DNA of 10,205 nucleotides from CAYWVO01 sp964461835 (GCA_964461835.1 CAYWVO010000075.1:1-10205), one strand, 5' to 3'; positions 1 to 6,888 are shown, numbered from the stretch's first letter. Numbers and translations are program-made. The notes: generated by a model not told the origin, from the letters alone.

Positions 1-14
1 GGTAGGAGATGTAG

Positions 15-54
15 GTCGAAACCCCTGAGTCGCCATCGGCGACGTGGTTTCGAC
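15..54. repeat. Intergenic hairpin upstream of the decoration gene
   Basis: Two nested inverted repeats are visible. The outer arms are GTCGAAACC (15-23) and GGTTTCGAC (46-54); the inner arms are GTCGCC (29-34) and GGCGAC (38-43) around a 3-base loop. No T-run follows, so it is not a textbook intrinsic terminator. The outer arm with its AAACC/GGTTT edge resembles the intergenic palindromes further right in the window. It may be a dispersed repeat or an mRNA hairpin in the leader of the capsid transcript. No gene is seen in 1-96 apart from a possible unseen end of an upstream gene. Confidence 0.6.
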
Positions 55-96
55 ATCACGAAAATTGAGACACCAACGAACAATGAGGAGAATTCT

Positions 97-519
97 ATGG
101 CAACACGTGACCAAAACTTAGCCGTTATTGGTGCGGTCTATGCCACCTTCGCCATTTCGCAAACCGGCGGCGTCGATGACCTGACCGATGTGGATATTGG
201 CAACGCGGTGACGCTGACTGATAACTATGAGGTCGGTCCCACCACCGATAACGCCGGGCTATTGGGCAAACTCATTGCCCTGACCTTGCGCGATGGTGAC
301 GATGGGGACCGTCTTGCCACCGTCCAAATCGGCGGCGTCTGCACCGTGCCAATAACGACCACGTATCCCAGCGTCGGTGACCGCGTGGTCTGCGGGACAA
401 ATGGCGCGGTCAAGCAGGCGCCGGCGCTCGCGGCCAACGATCCGGCCGGTGGCAATATCGCCCGCGGGACAGTATTGGCGGTCGACGGGGCAACCGAGTG
501 CACATTACTACTCAACTAA
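97..519 (+). CDS. Putative phage capsid decoration protein (DUF2190-like)
   Basis: This 140-residue acidic, beta-rich protein lies directly before the major capsid gene, the usual place for a head decoration or stabilisation protein that binds the outside of the capsid lattice. The pattern matches small beta-barrel decoration proteins of the DUF2190 type: GNAVTLT near residue 35, LLGKLIAL near 55, a VQIGGVCTVPI strand near 75, VGDRVV followed by G-AV near 93, and a terminal RGTVLAVDG...CTLLLN. In those families an ordered series of G-x-V and VGD turns ends in a value-like C-terminal strand. The ATG at 97 has a clear GAGGAG 6 bases upstream. The gene ends 53 bases before the preferred capsid start. 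There is no signal peptide or membrane helix. The family assignment is from pattern and position, so the role is likely but not certain. Confidence 0.65.
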   Translation: MATRDQNLAVIGAVYATFAISQTGGVDDLTDVDIGNAVTLTDNYEVGPTTDNAGLLGKLIALTLRDGDDGDRLATVQIGGVCTVPITTTYPSVGDRVVCGTNGAVKQAPALAANDPAGGNIARGTVLAVDGATECTLLLN

Positions 520-572
520 GGTAGTGTTTTGGACTGGTGTCACACTTTGCAATGTCAACCAATGAGGATTTT

Positions 573-1688
573 ATGGATATTGATACCTTCTTGCAGGAAA
601 CCGGGCACGCGATGTCGCCCGCGATGATCGGTGGGAACGCCGGCGAAAAAATTGAGGCCACGGTCGATTTCTCGCGCGCCGCGGACCTGGAAATTTCCCG
701 GGACACATACTTGGAAGCCCAAGCTCATAACCAGACGCTGTCCGAGTTGTTGGAAAGCGCCGAGTACGATCCGTCGCCGCTGGACTCGCCATTGGATGCG
801 TTCGAACGCCAACTGGTACTCCGCGGTATTCGCCGGGGAAACGCGTACCCAACCACGGTGGAATTATTCTACCAGGGCGCACCGGCGTTACTGCCGGAGT
901 TCATGCGCCGGGAAATCGTCCGCGGGATGAATATGCGGCCGGAACTCAAACGTTTGGTCGCCTCGACGGCCAAAGTTGTCGGGAATCGCTACGCACCGTT
1001 CGCCGTGGATACGTCTGCTATCGACACCGACTTGTCATTGCGGCCAATCGCCGATGGGGCCAATGTCCCGGCCGTGGTCGTGAACGAACAGTTGCACACA
1101 CTTAATGTGCCCGATTATGGCCTGGTCCTGAAAGCGTCCTACAAGTCGTTGCGGCATCGCACAACTGATCAGTTCAAAGTCTTGTTGTGGTACGTCGGCT
1201 ATCGCTTGCAAGCTGACAAGATTGCCCTGCTCATCGATGTGATTCGCAACGGTGACGGTAACGACAATCCCGCCGACGTGATTACGACTGACACCTCCGG
1301 TTCGCTGGACTACGATGACCTCGTCAAATTCTGGGCTGAGTTGCACCCCTTCGAGCTGAACACGCTGGTCTGTTCCAAGTCCACCATCCGCACGATATTG
1401 AATCTCTCGGAATTCAAAGACCCGATGATCGGCTACAAATTCCAGACTTCCGGTGACCTGGTCAGCCCCTTGGGCGCGCGGCTTATCCGCTGTGATGAGG
1501 TACCGGACGACCTGGTCATCGGGATGGACCATCGCTTCGCCGTCGAGGAAGTCATCACCCAGCCGTTGACTATCGAGTACGATAAAGTCATCGAGCAGCG
1601 TATCGAAGAGGCAGTGATCTCCGAATCGGTGGCGTACGCCAAAGTGATTACCGACGCCGCCAAGGTACTTGATTCGGTATGGTCATAG
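573..1688 (+). CDS. Phage major capsid protein, HK97-like fold
   Basis: The product of about 371 residues is of usual size for an HK97-type major capsid protein, which builds the icosahedral head. The N-terminal ~110 residues are charged and helical, as expected of an N-arm or delta-like scaffold segment. The middle has LSLRPIADGANVPAV and a long helix, KVLLWYVGYRLQADKIALLI, like the spine helix. A P-domain-like stretch follows (YDDLVKFWAELHPFELNTLVCS). The end, EYDKVIEQRIEEAVISES with VAYAKV, is the strand-helix closure common in this family. I prefer the ATG at 573, which has GAGGA 4 bases upstream and a CAATGAGGA leader like that of the preceding gene; in-frame starts at 537 and 552 are possible and would add up to 12 residues. 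An encapsulin is less likely because decoration and connector-like genes flank it. No prohead protease is seen in the window. Confidence 0.85.
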   Translation: MDIDTFLQETGHAMSPAMIGGNAGEKIEATVDFSRAADLEISRDTYLEAQAHNQTLSELLESAEYDPSPLDSPLDAFERQLVLRGIRRGNAYPTTVELFYQGAPALLPEFMRREIVRGMNMRPELKRLVASTAKVVGNRYAPFAVDTSAIDTDLSLRPIADGANVPAVVVNEQLHTLNVPDYGLVLKASYKSLRHRTTDQFKVLLWYVGYRLQADKIALLIDVIRNGDGNDNPADVITTDTSGSLDYDDLVKFWAELHPFELNTLVCSKSTIRTILNLSEFKDPMIGYKFQTSGDLVSPLGARLIRCDEVPDDLVIGMDHRFAVEEVITQPLTIEYDKVIEQRIEEAVISESVAYAKVITDAAKVLDSVWS

Positions 1689-1697
1689 TGAATATAC

Positions 1698-1727
1698 CGG
1701 GTGGGCGCAGGTCGCTGTGTCCACCCG
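1698..1727 (+). terminator. Hairpin just after the capsid gene (terminator or mRNA processing)
   Basis: Ten bases after the capsid stop codon, arms CGGGTGG (1698-1704) and CCACCCG (1721-1727) enclose a second stem CGCAG/CTGTG (one G-T pair) with a GTCG tetraloop. The bases that follow are only moderately T-rich. Such a hairpin could reduce read-through or protect the 3' end of the abundant capsid message, so that downstream genes are expressed less. The fold is seen in the sequence; the effect is inferred. Confidence 0.5.
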
Positions 1728-1749
1728 ACGTTTCGTTTGCGAGGCACTG

Positions 1750-3177
1750 ATGTTGAATACATCGCTTTATCTTGCATCATCAACACACGGAATCGGGATC
1801 CCGCCGCAGCAAAAAGTCTTCGCGGTGAAAAGCGGCGAATACAGCGGACGCCTGCTGGTGCTGTTTGCACGCTCTGCCTCGGTGATTTCCTATGTGTACG
1901 CTGATCCACCGTTTACCGGCTGGTCAGCGCCAATCGATTGTATTACCGATGCCGCTGATTTTCCGGGCAGCGCGTTCATGGACGACGACGGTAATATTTA
2001 CATTGTGTACACCCAGGATTCGACCAATGATCTGACAACCGTCAAACTCACGTACGCATCCGGCGTCTGGTCTATCGGCAATACCCACACAATCTGTGAT
2101 GTTGCCGACAATTACTATCCCGCTGTTTACAAGGATGCCGATCAGACATTGCACGTTACCTGGTCACAGTATTCGGGCGGGGAGTATACCGTTCGGGCAA
2201 AATTATCCGTGGATGACGGGCAAGTCTGGGGCACCGGCCCGTCCGATTCGGGCACCGCGCTGTCGGGGACCGGGTCCTCCGCGTACTCCCTGTTGATTAA
2301 TCGCGCGCCGTTCCTGTATTGCATCTATACGACCGCCGGGACCACCCTGGCGTACCGTCGCAAAGACATCGCCTCGGCCACCTGGGAATCCGCGGTTACA
2401 TTATATACCGGCTCGGGCCTGGCGGATAATTTTCACGCCGCATTATCGCCGGACCACCGGCTCGGCGTCGCGTTCACTACACAGGATAGCCTGCTCTATA
2501 AGGAATTCGATGGGAGTCTGTGGAGCGGGTTATATACTGTTGCAGAAGAGTCTGCAATCGCGCCGGCGGTGCGGTTCGTTGGATCGATCCCTTATGTGTT
2601 ATTCGGCGCGGAGTTGGGCACGAAGCAAAACCGCTGGTACGTTTCTCATCTCACCGGGGGAGCATTTACTGCCGCCGTCGGCGCGCTGCCCGGATTTGCT
2701 CCGTTTGCTGTTGTGCAGTGCTATGATGCCTCCTCCGGTGCGCCGACCCAAGATGTTACCGACGCCGCCCGGTCTCCCGAAGTAGCCGATATCTTTCATC
2801 CCGATTCAGGAGCCGTAGTGCACGCGGTTGATGACGCTTTGTATCTGGGTATGGACGAGCGGTTCTGCCGGGTATCGGTCATTCTCTCGACCATTGGTGT
2901 AGGAGGTGCAGTATCGTGGACATTCTGGAACGGAACTAGCTGGGAGCCATTTACCCCGTCCTCGGGCACCTACCATTTCGATGCCTCACCGCTGACCGTG
3001 CGCTTATGGGATGATTTGGCCTCCGTGCCGCAATCCTGGCAGAAGCATACCCGCAGCACACAGTTTAAGTACTGGCTGCGGGCGGTCGTGACCGATCAGT
3101 ACAGCACTCCACCGGTTGGCTCGCAGATAACGGCGATTTCGCCCATGGATGACGCGGTCACGCGCATGACGAACTGA
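1750..3177 (+). CDS. Virion-associated beta-propeller protein with Asp-box and C-terminal beta module
   Basis: The 475-residue protein shows about six repeated blades in residues 1-330. Each has a hydrophobic strand after an Ala/Pro-rich turn, such as GSAFMDDDGNIYIVYTQD, YYPAVYKDADQTLHVTWSQ and FHAALSPDHRLGVAFTTQ. One canonical Asp-box, SxDxGxxW, is present as SVDDGQVW at 153-160. The sialidase/BNR superfamily uses such boxes as structural turns, and no catalytic Arg triad or Tyr can be assigned here, so binding rather than cleavage is the safer reading. Residues ~335-475 form a second domain with SWTFWNGTSWEPF and YWLRAVVTD, a beta module seen in phage baseplate and other surface proteins. 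The ATG at 1750 has GAGG 5 bases upstream; the open frame runs back to 1669 but overlaps the capsid gene and its hairpin. Likely a head- or tail-exposed adhesion protein; its place between capsid and connector genes is unusual. Confidence 0.65.
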   Translation: MLNTSLYLASSTHGIGIPPQQKVFAVKSGEYSGRLLVLFARSASVISYVYADPPFTGWSAPIDCITDAADFPGSAFMDDDGNIYIVYTQDSTNDLTTVKLTYASGVWSIGNTHTICDVADNYYPAVYKDADQTLHVTWSQYSGGEYTVRAKLSVDDGQVWGTGPSDSGTALSGTGSSAYSLLINRAPFLYCIYTTAGTTLAYRRKDIASATWESAVTLYTGSGLADNFHAALSPDHRLGVAFTTQDSLLYKEFDGSLWSGLYTVAEESAIAPAVRFVGSIPYVLFGAELGTKQNRWYVSHLTGGAFTAAVGALPGFAPFAVVQCYDASSGAPTQDVTDAARSPEVADIFHPDSGAVVHAVDDALYLGMDERFCRVSVILSTIGVGGAVSWTFWNGTSWEPFTPSSGTYHFDASPLTVRLWDDLASVPQSWQKHTRSTQFKYWLRAVVTDQYSTPPVGSQITAISPMDDAVTRMTN

Positions 3178-3196
3178 TAAAACCCGGAGAAACAGT

Positions 3197-4060
3197 GTGC
3201 CGTTTACAAATGAAACTCTGGTGAAAAAACACCTGGCCGATTTCCAGGTCGGGCAAGTACAGGTCCGTGATTTGCATCTGGTCCTCTCCGGTGTTGAACC
3301 GGTACAATTGCCGCATACCGGACTGGACGCCGCCAGCGTCGTGGTCAAAGCCAACGAGTTGGCCGCTCCGGTCCTGGATATTCTCACACTCGGATCTGAG
3401 TGGGAATCGTTTTCCCATGCCGATGTGGTGCCGGGCTCCGCCGTGGTGGCAAACAATTCGTCTCTGAGTACGATCTACACCGAAAATGTTGATTACACCC
3501 TCGATTACGTCACCGGGAACATCCGCCGTGTTACCACCGGGTCGATTGAAGACAGCCAGACAATCTACGTGTGGTATTTTTACTATCACCGGTACACCCC
3601 CGACATTGATTACTACCTCGATGTCAACGCTGGGACCATAAGCCGTTTGCTCACTGGCACCATTGAGGACGGCCAGGCGGTGCTGGTTGACTACGACGCT
3701 GGCCTGGGAACACTTTCCGAAGATGTCATCAACCAGGCAATTTCCGAGGCCGATCACAGCATCCTGCAACAGATGGACCACCGGTTTCAGAATTCCGCTG
3801 ACCCTGCTTTAATCACCGCGGAGACCTATTGGGCGGTGGCGATTTTGTGCCGTGTCCGGGCCGGTTCTGCCCTGGCCAATGCCGGTACTCGCTCGACTGC
3901 GGTGTCGGCCGCAGCGAAAGCCTGGCTGGATTTGGCGGATCGCTACCAGGATTCGGCGACGCGGCTGTTGTTGCCGTTTCGAGCATTAAGCGAAGCGCTC
4001 CGCCCACCGCACAAGATCAGCGGTAATAACCCGCACAGCCCGTACCCCGGAAGAGGATAG
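3197..4060 (+). CDS. Putative head-tail connector-like protein with internal beta repeats
   Basis: The 287-residue protein starts at GTG with GGAGA 6 bases upstream, 19 bases after the propeller gene. The opening TNETLVKKHLADF resembles the start of gp6-type head-tail connector proteins, and residues ~172-287 are largely helical (ISEADHSILQQMDHRF, AAAKAWLDLADRYQDSATRLL), which also fits a connector or neck protein. Between these lie two tandem 39-residue repeats at 94-132 and 133-171. Each follows Y-T-x-x-(V/I)-D-Y-x-L-D, then G-x-I-x-R, then T-G-(S/T)-I-E-D-x-Q. This suggests beta-sandwich modules inserted in a helical protein. No membrane segment is seen. The connector role is inferred from position and ends; it could instead be a neck or fibre-base protein. 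Confidence 0.5.
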   Translation: MPFTNETLVKKHLADFQVGQVQVRDLHLVLSGVEPVQLPHTGLDAASVVVKANELAAPVLDILTLGSEWESFSHADVVPGSAVVANNSSLSTIYTENVDYTLDYVTGNIRRVTTGSIEDSQTIYVWYFYYHRYTPDIDYYLDVNAGTISRLLTGTIEDGQAVLVDYDAGLGTLSEDVINQAISEADHSILQQMDHRFQNSADPALITAETYWAVAILCRVRAGSALANAGTRSTAVSAAAKAWLDLADRYQDSATRLLLPFRALSEALRPPHKISGNNPHSPYPGRG

Positions 4061-4061
4061 A

Positions 4062-4439
4062 ATGATGAGTGAAACACTTGTACACCTGACCGCCCATCGC
4101 TCGTGGTGGGTCCGGGATATTGCGGTCTGGGGAACATTGGGCGCTGCGACCATTGACCTGGTCGCCAATGAACCGGAAAATGGTTCGCAACGAATCATGT
4201 ACTTCCGTTTCGCCATCGGCGGCAGCGAACAGGATCTGTTTTATCGCGATTTGCTGGATCATCGGGGCAATGCCCTGCCCGATGCTATCGATCAACCGCT
4301 GGTCGTGGTGATTCCCAAGAACGCCACTGCCGGCGCGGTTATCGGCAAACCGACAGCGACGTCATGCAAAATCGCCCGACCCGAGACTGCTGATCATAAC
4401 GGCCTGATCGATCTGTGGATCGTGGAGATGGGGTCCTGA
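4062..4439 (+). CDS. Hypothetical protein in the virion cluster
   Basis: I do not recognise the family. The 125-residue product has no signal peptide or membrane helix. It shows alternating strands (WWVRDIAVWGTLGAATIDLV, IMYFRFAIGG, QPLVVVIPKN) and ends in a strand, LIDLWIVEMGS, which suggests a small beta-sandwich. It starts 1 base after the stop of the preceding gene. GAGGA at 4053-4057 serves either ATG at 4062 (4-base spacing) or the in-frame ATG at 4065 (7-base spacing, slightly better). The tight coupling to the connector-like gene makes a structural role, such as a neck or tail-completion protein, plausible, but nothing in the sequence proves it. Confidence 0.55.
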   Translation: MMSETLVHLTAHRSWWVRDIAVWGTLGAATIDLVANEPENGSQRIMYFRFAIGGSEQDLFYRDLLDHRGNALPDAIDQPLVVVIPKNATAGAVIGKPTATSCKIARPETADHNGLIDLWIVEMGS

Positions 4440-4534
4440 ACAAAGAACGGTGACAATGAACAACGAGTTGATCGGATCAATTTTTCACCGGAGGGAGATT
4501 GCCTGTTGTGGCGGGTTTTTTCCGGGAGGTACTC

Positions 4535-4864
4535 GTGGCGCGCGACAGAAATCGATTAATTACTACTGCCAGGGCAAGCAACACTCCCCGTACCTCCCCG
4601 GTTGCCAACCGGGAATCTCCGCCGCACCGCGAAGTGCAGGAGGATCTGCTGGTGGTCGAGCAGTTGCTCGATCTGGCATTGGCCGCCATTGAGCAGAAAA
4701 CCCCGGACGTCAAACTGGCCGATATCCTGAAACTGCTGGAATTCAAATATCGCATCAAACCGGAATCCGACGCTCAGGCGATGTTCTGGGAATGGATTGA
4801 ACGGTTCCGGCGCGAGGCAGCCGTAAAAGAGAACAACAAAGAACGAAAATCGAGAATTCTATGA
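4535..4864 (+). CDS. Small helical hypothetical protein
   Basis: The product of about 109 residues has a basic, Thr/Pro-rich N-terminus (ARDRNRLITTARASN) followed by predicted helices: VQEDLLVVEQLLDLALAAIE, then KLADILKLLEFKYRI, then QAMFWEWIERFRREAAVKEN. No signal peptide or membrane segment is seen. I chose GTG at 4535 because GGGAGGT lies 4-5 bases upstream; an in-frame TTG at 4499 also follows a purine-rich site and would add 12 residues. The size and helix pattern resemble small accessory proteins of phage packaging or assembly modules, but no diagnostic motif is present. It overlaps the next gene by ATGA, so translation is probably coupled. The 59 bases before it (4440-4498) hold no convincing gene. 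Confidence 0.5.
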   Translation: MARDRNRLITTARASNTPRTSPVANRESPPHREVQEDLLVVEQLLDLALAAIEQKTPDVKLADILKLLEFKYRIKPESDAQAMFWEWIERFRREAAVKENNKERKSRIL

Positions 4865-5466
4865 AAGCAAACATTTTTATTTGTGCTCTTGTTCTGGTGA
4901 TCCTCCTGGTTGTGCCGGCCGTGGGGGATGGGTGGTTTGGGCGGGCGGATCATCAGGGTTCCGTTGCCGAGGATATCGAAGACTATATTAAGGGAGGAGT
5001 GTATTTTGGTAACGGATCCGGCAATGCAGACAGCATTAACATATTTATGGAAGTGCAGTACGCATCTGTGCCAGTCCGCTGTGCGCTGTATCAACGGACG
5101 GGTGGTACCTGGACCTTAATTGATTCCTCTGCCGAACAGCTGTGCCCGATTGATACCGGCTGGGTTTCCTTCCCGCTGTTGGAACATGCACCCGTGATGC
5201 CGGACACGCAGTATGCGGTCCTGGCCTGGGCGGATCAGTCACCGCAGTGGAACTGCCGCATCCGGTCTTTCCAAAATCAGGGAAATCCGGCGGATTCGAT
5301 TTTTTACAAAAATATCGGGTATGGGGTGTGGCCGTCGCCGACGACACCACAACTGTTGTGGCATTTCGACGTCGTTGCGGCGTGTTACTATTCGACCCCA
5401 GGCAAACCGGGCGCGTTTCCCGCGTCCATTGACCGTTTACGCATACGAGGAGTGTCGATTCAATGA
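4861..5466 (+). CDS. Exported jelly-roll-like protein
   Basis: The 201-residue protein opens with a clear signal peptide: positive Lys2, hydrophobic core IFICALVLVILLVV, and a likely cleavage site near AVG-DG (about residue 22). The mature part is beta-rich and acidic. The segment NADSINIFMEV, then VPVRCALYQRTGGTWTLID, then DTGWVSFPL, then MPDTQYAVLAWAD follows a module common in secreted environmental proteins: a strand, an 'alters the properties of Y' turn, a 'GW-x-x-F' strand and an 'x-Y-x-L' strand. Four mature cysteines could pair after export. The start overlaps the previous stop (ATGA) and has only a weak ribosome site, so coupled translation is likely. Export is unusual for a protein encoded in a capsid gene run. 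It might be a cargo or surface gene carried by the element. Confidence 0.6.
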   Translation: MKANIFICALVLVILLVVPAVGDGWFGRADHQGSVAEDIEDYIKGGVYFGNGSGNADSINIFMEVQYASVPVRCALYQRTGGTWTLIDSSAEQLCPIDTGWVSFPLLEHAPVMPDTQYAVLAWADQSPQWNCRIRSFQNQGNPADSIFYKNIGYGVWPSPTTPQLLWHFDVVAACYYSTPGKPGAFPASIDRLRIRGVSIQ

Positions 5467-6533
5467 TTACACGATGCCTACGAATAGTTTTCTTCGCAGT
5501 CGCCGTTGTGGCTGTCATTGCCGTCACCGTCTGGTGTAGTGTGACCCCGGAAATTGTCGGCAACGGTGATGCCGATTCTATCTGGGTCGCTTTCACGATT
5601 AACGATACGCTGGGCAACGCCGACGATGCCGATTCCTGCTGGATTGTTCGGTATTACAATGGCCGGGCGTTTGACTCGCTGCGACTCACCGAAGAGTATG
5701 AAGCGCGGGACGGTCTCTATGCCGTGCCGTTTCGCGCCGCTGCCGGCGATTCGCTTGGCGCCTATTGGGTGCATGTGAATGCCTATGGAGTAGACGGGCG
5801 CAACCCCCACGCCACGTTTGCCTATACGGTAGTCGATGGCGGCCCCGCCGGATTGTCCACCGAATTGGCAGGAATCAAGGATTTGCTGGTCGATACTGTT
5901 GATGTCGCGCGGGACGAAACAAAAGTTGACTATCAAAGTACCACGGGACCGGGCGCGGTCCCGGTATGGGTACATTGTTTGAACGAGGCCGATTCGACCT
6001 CGATCCAGGGAGTCAGATTGACAGTCCGTCTGGCGGACGGTACGACCAAACATCGCGCGATCAGCGACGCGGACGGAATCGCCGGCATGACCCTGGATAA
6101 TACTGACTACGATATCTTCGCCACCGCCAACAATTTCCTATTTGATCTACCGGCGGGCACGCTGACCGTAGATGCCGACAGTCTGCGCGATACGATCTGG
6201 GGCGAATGGTTTCATCCGGGTGATCCGGGTGGTCCATCACTGTGTCGACTCTATGGCTGGGTGCATGATTTCAGCGGTGATGTGGTGGCCGGCGCCGAGG
6301 TGACCATCCGTCTGTTGGGTTCGTCCATTCGGTATGACATGAGTACGATTTCTCCCTACGAGCAAACAGCGGTTTCCGATACGGTGGGATTCTGGTACCT
6401 GGATGTGATCCCGTCAAAGAATCTGGTGCCGGATACTACCAAATACGAGTTGACAATTCGCCAGTCCAGTGGAGCAATCGCCCGGCAGCATATTACGGTT
6501 CCCGATTCAGCGGCCTGGCTGGTGAGCTGGTGA
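5463..6533 (+). CDS. Membrane-anchored protein with Ig-like and carboxypeptidase-regulatory-like domains
   Basis: The 356-residue protein starts by an ATGA overlap with the gene before it; GAGGAG lies about 10 bases upstream. Residues ~6-25 (LRIVFFAVAVVAVIAVTVWC) form one membrane segment or an uncleaved signal; the Cys at 25 lacks a good lipobox. An acidic Ig-like domain follows (~30-130). A linker leads to a second beta domain (~160-250, with VRLTVRLADGTTKHRAISDADG). The C-terminal prealbumin-like or carboxypeptidase-regulatory-like domain starts at Cys261 (CRLYGWVHDFSGDVVAGAEV) and ends with ITVPDS. The last two domains recur as a pair in proteins of environmental bacteria and phages. Such domains bind or space rather than catalyse. 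It is the last gene of the + strand run. Exposure on the cell surface or periplasm is inferred. Confidence 0.6.
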   Translation: MITRCLRIVFFAVAVVAVIAVTVWCSVTPEIVGNGDADSIWVAFTINDTLGNADDADSCWIVRYYNGRAFDSLRLTEEYEARDGLYAVPFRAAAGDSLGAYWVHVNAYGVDGRNPHATFAYTVVDGGPAGLSTELAGIKDLLVDTVDVARDETKVDYQSTTGPGAVPVWVHCLNEADSTSIQGVRLTVRLADGTTKHRAISDADGIAGMTLDNTDYDIFATANNFLFDLPAGTLTVDADSLRDTIWGEWFHPGDPGGPSLCRLYGWVHDFSGDVVAGAEVTIRLLGSSIRYDMSTISPYEQTAVSDTVGFWYLDVIPSKNLVPDTTKYELTIRQSSGAIARQHITVPDSAAWLVSW

Positions 6534-6567
6534 TATGGCCGGCAAGGGGTGGCTTCATTTCGCCGCG

Positions 6568-6637
6568 GTGGCCCTGACGTTCGTCAGGGTTTCGCAGAAT
6601 GGTGGGTCCTTGAAACCCGGACAAATGTCCGGGCCAC
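6568..6637. repeat. Two-headed palindromic repeat, copy 1
   Basis: The unit holds two hairpins facing each other. On the + strand, GTGGCCC at 6568 leads into CCTGACG/CGTCAGG and closes with GGGTTTC (6593). On the - strand, GTGGCCC (6637-6631) leads into a CCGGACA/TGTCCGG stem and also closes with GGGTTTC (6612). The bases 6571-6637 recur at 8218-8284 with 62 of 67 identical. Both stems are perfect in this copy. Confidence 0.85.
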
Positions 6638-6678
6638 ACTGATGCTGCTGACTCGATCCTAAATTGGCCCAGCTTTTT

Positions 6679-6725
6679 GTAGGTCGGGTTCCGAGGGGTG
6701 CGGAGCATTCCGAGAAACCCAACAC
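6679..6725. repeat. Imperfect REP-like palindrome
   Basis: Left arm GTCGGGTT (6683-6690) pairs with AAACCCAAC (6715-6723) apart from one mismatch, around a G-rich centre with a short TGC/GCA core. The arrangement 'GTAGGTCGGGTT ... AAACCC-AAC' resembles dispersed intergenic palindromes known from many bacterial genomes. Only one copy is in the window. Confidence 0.5.
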
Positions 6726-6759
6726 TATCCAGTACCTATTGGACGTCAACCCCAAACAC

Positions 6760-6777
6760 GTCCCGCTCAAGCGGGAC
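6760..6777. repeat. Short perfect palindrome
   Basis: GTCCCGCT (6760-6767) and AGCGGGAC (6770-6777) form an 8-bp stem around CA. It sits between AAAC and GTTT flanks. No T-run follows. It may be another small repeat unit. Confidence 0.5.
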
Positions 6778-6810
6778 TAAGTTTGAGGTTGCCACCCGTC
6801 GTAAGATACC

Positions 6811-6860
6811 TGTTACCCATGTGCCCGGTTTAAACTGTTACCGATCTGCCCGGTTTATAC
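6811..6860 (+). repeat. 25-bp tandem duplication, possible insertion-sequence end
   Basis: Two adjacent 25-bp copies (6811-6835 and 6836-6860) share the core TGTTACC-AT-TGCCCGGTTTA, with 22 of 25 bases identical. Repeated transposase-binding sites of this 'GTTACC...TGCCCGG' style occur at the ends of some DDE-transposase insertion sequences, so this may be a leftover IS end. No transposase of that class is visible here, so the link is an inference from the motif. Confidence 0.6.
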
Positions 6861-6871
6861 CAAAAAGGTAC

Positions 6872-6888
6872 CCCACCCAACGGGTGGG
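6872..6888 (-). terminator. Hairpin downstream of the transposase remnant
   Basis: CCCACCC (6872-6878) and GGGTGGG (6882-6888) form a 7-bp stem with a 3-base loop. Read on the - strand it lies 11 bases after the stop codon of the transposase remnant and is followed by a T-rich GTACCTTTTT. It fits either a terminator for that gene or one of the REP-type palindromes that flank such genes. Confidence 0.5.

Noticed and set aside
573..1688. Encapsulin nanocompartment shell rather than phage capsid
   Set aside because: The neighbours are a decoration-like and a connector-like gene, with no cargo enzyme (peroxidase or ferritin-like) nearby, so a phage capsid is the simpler reading.
1750..3177. Active sialidase
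   Set aside because: Only one canonical Asp-box is present, and the catalytic Arg triad and nucleophile Tyr cannot be identified; Asp-boxes are structural and occur in many non-enzymes.
4450..4692. Open frame of 80 codons overlapping the small helical gene
   Set aside because: Its composition is Gly/Arg/Ser-rich without predicted structure, and it lacks a good ribosome site; the overlapping frame at 4535-4864 has clear helices and a GGGAGGT site.
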